Source of the DNA: RGIG1959 sp045604545
GTDB lineage: Bacteria > Bacillota > Clostridia > Oscillospirales > Acutalibacteraceae
Assembly (NCBI GenBank): GCA_045604545.1
Contig: JAZUOG010000061.1
Span: 1 to 64,000 of the forward strand
Reading direction: 5' to 3'
Length of the DNA: 64,000 nucleotides
Shown here: one piece after another, positions 57,902 to 64,000 of the stretch
Numbering within the stretch: position 1 is the first letter of the stretch
Layout of the letters: the number at the start of each line of letters is the position of its first letter
Translations under genes and position numbers: made by a program
The notes under the pieces: model-generated
The model's input: only the letters and a program-made list of their open reading frames with translations
What the model was told of the DNA's origin: nothing
Database searches by the model: none

Positions 57902-58849
57902 ATGCCGAAGGTGCCGGGAAGCGGTTACCATTTGCCGGTGCTGATGAAGCCGGTGCAGGACACGTTGGCGGTGCGCGGCGATGGCATTTACATCGACGGT
58001 ACGGCAGGCGGCGGAGGACATTCCTTCGCGATCGCCTCACAGCTCACCACCGGTCATCTGTATGCTCTCGATCAGGATCCCGACGCTGTCAAGGCGGCGT
58101 CCGAGCGACTTAGCGGTCTTCCTGCGACGGTCGTTCACACCAACTTTGTCAATATGGCGGCGGTCGTCGAACAATTCGGACTTCCGCACGTCGACGGTAT
58201 ATTATTGGATATCGGTGTGTCGTCCCATCAGCTGGACGACGCCTCCCGCGGCTTTTCGTTCCACGAGGACGCGCCGCTGGATATGCGCATGAGTCAAAGC
58301 GGCACGACTGCGGCGGATCTGTGCAATACCCTTTCGGAGGAACAGCTTGCCGATATCTTCTTCCGATACGGTGAGGAGAAGTTCTCCAGACGCATTGCTC
58401 AGGCGATCGTCCGCGAGCGTGCTTCGAAACCGATCGTCACCACCTTGCAGCTTGCTGAGTTGATCAAGTCGGCGGTTCCTGCCGCGGCACGACGAGACAA
58501 GCACCCCGCGCGCCGCGTGTTTCAGGCGCTGAGGATTCAGGTGAACGATGAGCTCGGCTGTTTGTCGAGTGCGCTTGATACGGCGTTTGATACGCTGAGC
58601 GTCGGCGGCAGACTCGCCGTCATCACGTTCCACTCTCTCGAAGACCGCATGGTCAAAACACGGTTCGCCGAATGGAGAACAGGTTGCTGTTGTCCCGCGG
58701 AGAGTCCGATCTGCGTGTGCGGAAGAACTCCCGCCGCATCGCTTGTGACCCGCAAGCCCGTCAAGGCGGACGAAACCGAACTTTTGGAAAATCCCCGCAG
58801 CCGCAGTGCGGTGCTCCGCACCGTCGAAAAGCGGCATGATCGTTATTAA
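57902..58849 (+). CDS. rsmH: 16S rRNA (cytosine-1402-N4)-methyltransferase
   Basis: 315 residues. HLPVLMKPVQDTLAVRGDGI and DGTAGGGGHS form the SAM-binding loop; DGILLDIGVSSHQLDD and RGFSFHEDAPLDMRM are signatures, as is AVITFHSLEDRMVK. It methylates C1402 of 16S rRNA. The ribosome binding site is weak (GGTGAAG). It starts the second part of the dcw cluster. Confidence 0.96.
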   Translation: MPKVPGSGYHLPVLMKPVQDTLAVRGDGIYIDGTAGGGGHSFAIASQLTTGHLYALDQDPDAVKAASERLSGLPATVVHTNFVNMAAVVEQFGLPHVDGILLDIGVSSHQLDDASRGFSFHEDAPLDMRMSQSGTTAADLCNTLSEEQLADIFFRYGEEKFSRRIAQAIVRERASKPIVTTLQLAELIKSAVPAAARRDKHPARRVFQALRIQVNDELGCLSSALDTAFDTLSVGGRLAVITFHSLEDRMVKTRFAEWRTGCCCPAESPICVCGRTPAASLVTRKPVKADETELLENPRSRSAVLRTVEKRHDRY

Positions 58850-58867
58850 GAGAAAGGAAGGATAGCC

Positions 58868-59347
58868 ATGGCCCACGGATATGCAGAGGCACACGACCTC
58901 TCACTGTTTGAATCTGAAGAGCCGCGGCTGCGCGCAGTGAACTCTTCTGAAAAAGTGAAAGAAATGAAAGACAAAAAAGAAAAGCAAACGCGCCTTGTTC
59001 GCATTATGTATACATCGTTCATCGGCTTGCTTCTGGTGGCGTCGCTTGTGCTGATGATCGTCCTGAACGTGTATGCCACCGAAATGGACGACAAGCACAA
59101 CGAGCTGACCGAGCAGCTTGCCATTCTGCAGAGTGAGGAAAGCCGCCTTCGCAATGAGCAGGCGGAGCTGATCTCTCCGACGGCGATCGATCAGTACATC
59201 GATGACAAGCAAATGACCAAAACAGATGCCAACCAGATCGTTCCCATCACCGTTGACGGCGGCGATAAGATCGTGGTGTCGGATCCCGAGCCGGAAGGTA
59301 TTTTTGAGACGATCGGTGCGGCGATTGCCGGATGGTTCGGCGGATAA
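58868..59347 (+). CDS. ftsL: FtsL-like cell division protein
   Basis: 159 residues. A charged cytoplasmic start of about 45 residues, one helix (IMYTSFIGLLLVASLVLMIVLNVYA, about residues 46-70) and a coiled-coil outer part (ELTEQLAILQSEESRLRNEQAEL). Sequence conservation in FtsL is poor; the call rests on this architecture and the position between rsmH and the PBP gene. FtsL recruits the septal synthase together with DivIC. The hydrophobic C-terminal end (IGAAIAGWFGG) is unusual. Confidence 0.85.
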   Translation: MAHGYAEAHDLSLFESEEPRLRAVNSSEKVKEMKDKKEKQTRLVRIMYTSFIGLLLVASLVLMIVLNVYATEMDDKHNELTEQLAILQSEESRLRNEQAELISPTAIDQYIDDKQMTKTDANQIVPITVDGGDKIVVSDPEPEGIFETIGAAIAGWFGG

Positions 59348-59418
59348 ATATGAATACCTGCTGAATTTCGGCATACGAATGTATTACGCTCGCATGCCCG
59401 TATTCGTGCACATATCGG

Positions 59419-59460
59419 GAGTTGAGATGATCATATCTTAACTCTCGTTTGTTATTTTTT
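59419..59460 (+). terminator. Hairpin with T run between ftsL and the PBP gene
   Basis: GAGTTGAGAT and ATCTTAACTC pair with small mismatches, then a T-rich stretch. The stem is weak, so it may only reduce readthrough. The 148-base gap 59348-59495 holds a second imperfect hairpin (ACGAAT/ATTCGT) and no gene. Confidence 0.45.
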
Positions 59461-59495
59461 GATTCCCTGTAACATTTCGGAAAGGAGAGACTGTC

Positions 59496-61781
59496 ATGGC
59501 GACCGATCGTTCCAAAAACGATGCGAAAAAGCCCGAAAAGCGTCCGGTTGACGCGAAGCACCGTCCCACGCGGCAGATGTGGACGAGAGCGATGATCGTG
59601 CTCATCGGCATGATCGTGCTGGCGTTTGGCTCGATCGTTGTTCAACTGGCGATCCTGCAGATTGTCGAAACCGACGACTGGCAACGTCGCGCCACCGAGC
59701 AACAGCTCGCCGACAGCATCATCTCTCCCAACCGCGGCGCGATTTACGACACCAACATGGACACCCTTGCACAGAGTATGCAGGTGTGGACGGTGATCAT
59801 GGACCCCAATAATATCGAAAAAGACGAAACTCGCAGTTTTATTGCCGATGAGCTTTCGGAGCTGCTTGAGGTTGACCGCGAGACGTTGTACAAAAAAGCG
59901 TGCAAGGTCGAGTCGCAATACGAGGTCGTCAAGTCCAAGATCGAACGACCGCTGGCGGAAAAGCTGATCGACTGGGTCGAAGAAAACGAGATGGGCAGTG
60001 TGTTCCGTCTCATCACCGACTACAAACGCACCTATCCTTACGGGTCACTTCTCTCGTGCGTGCTCGGCTTCACGGGCGACGATAACACCGGCCTTTACGG
60101 ACTGGAGGCAGAGTACAACAGCATTCTGCAGGGTGAAGCGGGTCGTATCGTGACTGCGCAGAACGGTTGGGGCAACGAATTGCCCAACTCCCTGTCCTAT
60201 GAAAAAACCGTCGATGCCGAGGACGGCAACAGCATCGTTCTTTCCATCGACCAAAATATTCAGCACTATGCCGAGAAGTATCTCGACGAGGCTCTCCTTC
60301 AGACGGGAGCGACCAACCGTGCGTGTGCCATCGTGATGGATGTGGATACCTGTGCGATCCTTGCCATGGCAACGAAGGGTGACTATGATCCCAACAACCC
60401 CATGGTGATCGCCGATCCCGACGAAGCGGCGCTGGTGGCGAGCCTGTCGGGCGATGAGGCTTCCGAAGCCCGTGTGGCGGCGCTTGAAAAGCAGTGGACC
60501 AACAAAGCGATCTCCGAATATTACGAGCCCGGTTCGGTGTTCAAAATGTTTACCACCTCCATGGCGATGGAGGAGGGTATCGTGTCGGAAGACAGCTGGT
60601 TCACCTGTGACGGCTATGTCAGCTTTGATGAATGGCTGGTCCGATGCCATGTGTATCCGATGAATCACGGCTCGCAGACGCTGTCCGATGCCATTTGTAA
60701 CTCCTGCAACCCTGCTTTCATCAAGATCGGCACATCGGTGGGCAGTGAGTTGTTCTACCGCTATTACAGCGGCTTCGGCTTTACCGAAAAGACCGGCATT
60801 GATATGCTGGGCGAAGGCTATATCTCCGAAAGCCTGTACCACTCCGAGAAGGAACTCGGCGAGGTTCAGCTGGCGGTTTCCTCGATGGGTCAGACCTTTA
60901 AGGTGACCCCGATCCAGATGATCACGGCGATCTCCGCGATCGCCAACGGCGGACAGCTGCTGGAGCCCTATGTTGTCAAGCAGGTGCTCGACGCTGACGG
61001 TAACGTGATCTCCAACACGACCCCCACGGTCAAACGTCAGGTCATCTCCGGTGACACCGCGGCGCGTGTGGCGGAGCTGCTTCGCGTGGCGGTCGCCGAC
61101 GGCGGCGGTAAAAACGCGTATGTGGCAGGCTACCGTGTGGCAGGCAAGACCGGTACGGCGGAAAAAACCGAATCCGAAGGCAACAACGTTGTCTCCTCGT
61201 TCGGCGGCTTCGCGCCCGCAGACGATCCGAAGGTGGCGGTGCTGGTGCTGATCGATGAGCCGCAGTGTGCCAACCGCTACGGCGGCACGATCGCCGCTCC
61301 TGTTGCCAAGAAAATTTTTGAAGATACGTTGCCCTATCTCGGCATTGAACCGCAATATACCCAAGATGAGCTTGCCGATCTGAATCGAAGCACACCGTCT
61401 GTGGAAGGCTATGACGTGGCAACAGCGGAAGCTCTTGTCGCCGCAGAAGGACTGAAGGTTCGCGTGCAGGGTGATGGTACCACCGTTATCAAGCAGGTTC
61501 CCGGTGCGGGACAGACGATTCCCGCCGAAGGTACGGTCGTGCTGTACACCGATGAGGAAAGCTGTCAAAATGCGGTTGTGACCGTCCCGAGCTTCAACGG
61601 TTGCAGTGTCTCGCAGGCGGCAGAGCTTGCGGCGATGTTCCATCTGAATATCCAGTTCAGCGGCGTTGACCTCGACAGCGGCGGCGCTTATGCGTCCACC
61701 CAGAGTATTGCCGAAGGACAACAGGTTGCTTACGGCACCATTGTCACGGTTGACTTTATTTACGCGGATCAGATCGAATAA
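59496..61781 (+). CDS. Class B penicillin-binding protein (FtsI/SpoVD-like) with two PASTA domains
   Basis: 761 residues. One N-terminal membrane helix (AMIVLIGMIVLAFGSIVVQL), a dimerisation domain (SIISPNRGAIYDTN), and the transpeptidase domain with SVFK (EPGSVFKMF, near residue 350), SCN (ICNSCNPAFIKIG) and KTGT (VAGKTGTAEK). Two PASTA domains occupy about residues 630-761 (VEGYDVATAEALVAAEG and VPSFNGCSVSQAAELAAMF). It cross-links peptidoglycan at the septum. In B. subtilis one PASTA protein of this type, PBP2B, divides cells and another, SpoVD, builds spore cortex; position in the dcw cluster fits either. GGAAAGGAG upstream. Confidence 0.93.
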   Translation: MATDRSKNDAKKPEKRPVDAKHRPTRQMWTRAMIVLIGMIVLAFGSIVVQLAILQIVETDDWQRRATEQQLADSIISPNRGAIYDTNMDTLAQSMQVWTVIMDPNNIEKDETRSFIADELSELLEVDRETLYKKACKVESQYEVVKSKIERPLAEKLIDWVEENEMGSVFRLITDYKRTYPYGSLLSCVLGFTGDDNTGLYGLEAEYNSILQGEAGRIVTAQNGWGNELPNSLSYEKTVDAEDGNSIVLSIDQNIQHYAEKYLDEALLQTGATNRACAIVMDVDTCAILAMATKGDYDPNNPMVIADPDEAALVASLSGDEASEARVAALEKQWTNKAISEYYEPGSVFKMFTTSMAMEEGIVSEDSWFTCDGYVSFDEWLVRCHVYPMNHGSQTLSDAICNSCNPAFIKIGTSVGSELFYRYYSGFGFTEKTGIDMLGEGYISESLYHSEKELGEVQLAVSSMGQTFKVTPIQMITAISAIANGGQLLEPYVVKQVLDADGNVISNTTPTVKRQVISGDTAARVAELLRVAVADGGGKNAYVAGYRVAGKTGTAEKTESEGNNVVSSFGGFAPADDPKVAVLVLIDEPQCANRYGGTIAAPVAKKIFEDTLPYLGIEPQYTQDELADLNRSTPSVEGYDVATAEALVAAEGLKVRVQGDGTTVIKQVPGAGQTIPAEGTVVLYTDEESCQNAVVTVPSFNGCSVSQAAELAAMFHLNIQFSGVDLDSGGAYASTQSIAEGQQVAYGTIVTVDFIYADQIE

Positions 61782-61811
61782 AAATTGAGGATAAGGGAAG
61801 AGGAGTTCTCC

Positions 61812-63236
61812 ATGACGGTACAAGAGCTTTTAAAAGGAATTGTCGACAGTACGGATACCACGCCGGTCAAAGGCTTGACCTGTGATTCTCGTCGTGTGGA
61901 GCCGGGCTTTGTGTTTGTGTGTATCGCGGGCACGGCGGTGGACGGTCATAAATTTGCCAAGAGTGCTCACGATGCCGGCGCCGCTCTCGTGGTGACACAG
62001 CGCAACATGGGGCTTTCCCGTGAATTGACGGTTGACTCGACCCGTCGTGTGTGGGCACAGCTGTGTGCCAACTGGTTCGGCGAGCCTGCCAAACAGCTCC
62101 GCCTGATCGGTATCACCGGTACCAACGGCAAGACCACCATGACCTATATGCTCAAATCGATCCTCGAAAAGGCAGGCCACAAGGTCGGTCTTATCGGCAC
62201 CATTCAGAACATGGTGGGGGATCGCGTGATGCCTTCGGGTCACACCACTCCCGATCCGTATGATCTGCAAAGCATGCTGTCGCTGATGCTTAAGGAAGGG
62301 TGCACCTATGTGGTGATGGAGGTCAGCTCTCATGCGCTCGATCAGGATCGCGTGGAAGGCTGTGTGTTCGACGCGGCGGTGTTCACCAATCTGACGCAGG
62401 ACCACCTTGACTACCATAAAACGATGGAGGCGTATTGCGAAGCTAAAAAACGGCTGTTCTCGCGTGCGCGTCGCGCCATCATCAATGCCGATGACGCGTG
62501 GGGCGCTCGCATGACCGAGGGCTTTGACGGCGCGGTGTATACCTATTCCGCCGTGGACGACAGCGCCTCTTACACAGCCCGCAACATTCACACGACCGCC
62601 GGCGGCGTCCGCTTTGAGCTGGTCGGTGACGGGTGTATCGGTCGCGTGAAACTGCCGATCCCCGGACGTTTCTCCGTATACAACGCGATGGCGAGCGCGG
62701 TGTGCGCTTTGTCGCTGGACATTCCCTTTGCGACGGTGGTTGATGCCCTGTCGGTGACAAACGGTGTCAAGGGTCGCGCCGAGGTCGTGCCGACCGACCG
62801 CGATTTTACCGTTGTCATTGATTACGCACACACGCCCGACGGTCTCGAAAATATCTGCCGCACGCTTAAAGATTGTGCGGAGGGACGTCTCGTGACGCTG
62901 TTTGGTTGCGGCGGTGACCGCGACAAGACCAAACGCCCGAAGATGGCGGCGATCGCCGCGGCCTATTCGGACGTCACCGTGATCACCTCGGATAATCCCC
63001 GCAGTGAGGATCCCATGGCGATCATTGCCGATGTGACGGCGGGACTTCCCGAAAATGCCCCGCATGTCGTCATCGAGAATCGCAGTGAGGCGATCGAGTG
63101 GGCACTGAAGAATGCGCAAAGCGGCGACACGATTTTGCTTGCGGGCAAAGGACACGAGACGTACCAGATTCTCAAGGACGGCGTGATCCATCTCGATGAA
63201 CGCGAGGTTATTGCGGACGTACTGTCCCGCATGTAA
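61812..63236 (+). CDS. murE: UDP-MurNAc-tripeptide synthetase, meso-diaminopimelate type
   Basis: 474 residues from ATG 61812, seven bases after GAGGAG. Mur ligase ATP loop GITGTNGKTTMTYML near residue 107, substrate HTTPDPYDLQ, FTNLTQDHLDYH and, near residue 405, SDNPRSEDP. The DNPR signature marks enzymes that add meso-diaminopimelate rather than lysine. It acts in the cytosol on UDP-MurNAc-Ala-Glu. murF, usually next, is not between murE and mraY here. Confidence 0.95.
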   Translation: MTVQELLKGIVDSTDTTPVKGLTCDSRRVEPGFVFVCIAGTAVDGHKFAKSAHDAGAALVVTQRNMGLSRELTVDSTRRVWAQLCANWFGEPAKQLRLIGITGTNGKTTMTYMLKSILEKAGHKVGLIGTIQNMVGDRVMPSGHTTPDPYDLQSMLSLMLKEGCTYVVMEVSSHALDQDRVEGCVFDAAVFTNLTQDHLDYHKTMEAYCEAKKRLFSRARRAIINADDAWGARMTEGFDGAVYTYSAVDDSASYTARNIHTTAGGVRFELVGDGCIGRVKLPIPGRFSVYNAMASAVCALSLDIPFATVVDALSVTNGVKGRAEVVPTDRDFTVVIDYAHTPDGLENICRTLKDCAEGRLVTLFGCGGDRDKTKRPKMAAIAAAYSDVTVITSDNPRSEDPMAIIADVTAGLPENAPHVVIENRSEAIEWALKNAQSGDTILLAGKGHETYQILKDGVIHLDEREVIADVLSRM

Positions 63237-63266
63237 CGACTATAGATAAGAAATCAGGGAACACTT

Positions 63267-64000
63267 ATGATAACTGAAATGGGTTTACAAAACTACCAGA
63301 TCTGGCGTGTGGCGATTCCGTTTGCGACGGCGATCGCGGCGTTTCTGATCGCATGGCTGTCGGGACGCTTTTTCGTGCCGATGCTTCATAAACTGAAATT
63401 CGGTCAGACCATTCGTGAGATCGGTCCCGCATGGCATAAGAACAAGCAGGGAACGCCCACGATGGGTGGCGTGCTGTTCATTGTCGGCTTTCTTGCCGCG
63501 ATCATCGTGGCGATGGCGGTGTGTGTGCTGGTGCCGGCGATTCCGTACAAACCGCTCAGCCGCGTGCCGTCTCAGCGCAGGATCCGCTTGATTGCAGGCG
63601 TGGTGTTTATGCTGGCTTGCGGTGCGATCGGATTTGCCGACGACTATATCAAGGTGGTCAAAAAACGCAATCTCGGTCTGACAGCATCGCAGAAAATGGC
63701 ACTGCAGCTGTTTGCGTCGACCGGTTATGCCGCGGTGATGTATTTCCTCGGCGGTGCGGGCGCGATCGAACTGCCGTTCTTCGGTGTTGAGCTGGGCATC
63801 TGGTTTATCCCGCTGTGCATCTTTTTCGGTGTCGGTATTCCCAATGCCACCAACCTGACCGACGGCGTTGACGGCTTGTGCGGTTCGGTGACGGTGGTCG
63901 CTTCGGTGTGTCTGGCGTTGGCGGCAACGGCGGTGGGAGACTTCGGTCACACGCTCACGTCGCTGTGTTTTGCAGGCGCAATGGTCGGCTTCCTGATGTG
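63267..64000 (+). CDS. mraY: Phospho-MurNAc-pentapeptide transferase (3' truncated)
   Basis: 244 codons visible before the window ends. Membrane helices begin near residue 17 (VAIPFATAIAAFLIAWL). HKNKQGTPTMGGVLFI, IGFADDYIKVVKKRNLGLTA and NATNLTDGVDGLCGSV are MraY signatures, including the catalytic Asp residues. It transfers the Mur pentapeptide to undecaprenyl phosphate to make lipid I. An insert between helices two and three (VPAIPYKPLSRVPSQRR) is slightly long. Confidence 0.95.
   Translation, partial: MITEMGLQNYQIWRVAIPFATAIAAFLIAWLSGRFFVPMLHKLKFGQTIREIGPAWHKNKQGTPTMGGVLFIVGFLAAIIVAMAVCVLVPAIPYKPLSRVPSQRRIRLIAGVVFMLACGAIGFADDYIKVVKKRNLGLTASQKMALQLFASTGYAAVMYFLGGAGAIELPFFGVELGIWFIPLCIFFGVGIPNATNLTDGVDGLCGSVTVVASVCLALAATAVGDFGHTLTSLCFAGAMVGFLM

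Noticed and set aside
57756..57944. 62-codon frame between mraZ and rsmH
   Set aside because: Starts with TTG without a binding site, covers the motif-rich promoter region and overlaps the rsmH start.

Overview
The window is a gene-dense piece (roughly 57% GC by eye) of a low-oxygen Firmicute, most likely a member of the Oscillospiraceae/Ruminococcaceae (Clostridia). This placement is inferred from several features. The gene order matches Clostridia: infC-rpmI-rplT, dprA-topA-trmFO-plsX-rnc-smc-ftsY, nadD-yqeK-LCP-rsfS-leuS and mraZ-rsmH-ftsL-pbp-murE-mraY. There is a cohesin/dockerin system, a Fur-type regulator beside a rubrerythrin, ECF sigma and anti-sigma pairing, and consensus sigma-A promoters, most with 17-bp spacers. 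No tRNA, rRNA, CRISPR array or transposase gene was seen.

Layout. 1-9175 is an accessory and signalling stretch: the end of a glycerate kinase gene, a small lipoprotein, an ECF sigma factor with a putative anti-sigma partner, a GxDLY/SGNH hydrolase, a zinc-ribbon membrane protein with a 22-Thr linker, a MacA/MacB-like adaptor and permease without an ATPase gene, and a TetR-controlled ABC-2 exporter. 9176-33784 is a long, almost entirely plus-strand housekeeping block covering translation, topology, tRNA and rRNA modification, lipid synthesis, chromosome segregation, SRP receptor, NAD synthesis, leuS, rpsU, yqeG, an endonuclease IV-like gene, aroQ, pepP and efp. 33785-40754 mixes a Cys/Asp-rich metal-binding protein, cysK, a DUF11 repeat protein, a secreted LRR-dockerin protein, a polysaccharide deacetylase and prfC. 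40755-46462 holds the most striking gene, a 1772-residue exported protein with six cohesin-like modules joined by pure threonine linkers of 20 to 68 residues, followed by a 43-residue peptide gene. 46463-57060 contains an inverted-repeat intergenic element, the minus-strand genes ispDF, a coiled-coil protein, rsmD and proC, a Fur/PerR-rubrerythrin pair, a divergent XRE-SLOG pair with twin operators, a degenerate M14 peptidase homologue, a Nudix hydrolase and glyQS. 57140-64000 is the start of the division and cell-wall (dcw) cluster, running off the end inside mraY.

How the parts work together. The LRR-dockerin protein could dock on the six-cohesin scaffold, giving a surface protein assembly rather than an obvious cellulosome, since no glycoside hydrolase is present here. 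MurE carries the DNPR signature of meso-diaminopimelate ligases, so a DAP-type peptidoglycan is expected. Local regulation can be read in several places: an attenuator-type leader with an ATC start codon for infC, a 16-bp palindrome for the TetR exporter, a Per-box-like site for the Fur gene, and paired 18-bp operators between the XRE and SLOG genes.

The best leads for something undescribed are the poly-Thr multi-cohesin scaffold with its trailing peptide, the serine-less ACP-like protein in the acpP position, the XRE-SLOG module, and the M14 homologue that has lost its zinc and catalytic residues. All functions are read from sequence and family knowledge; no database search was run.
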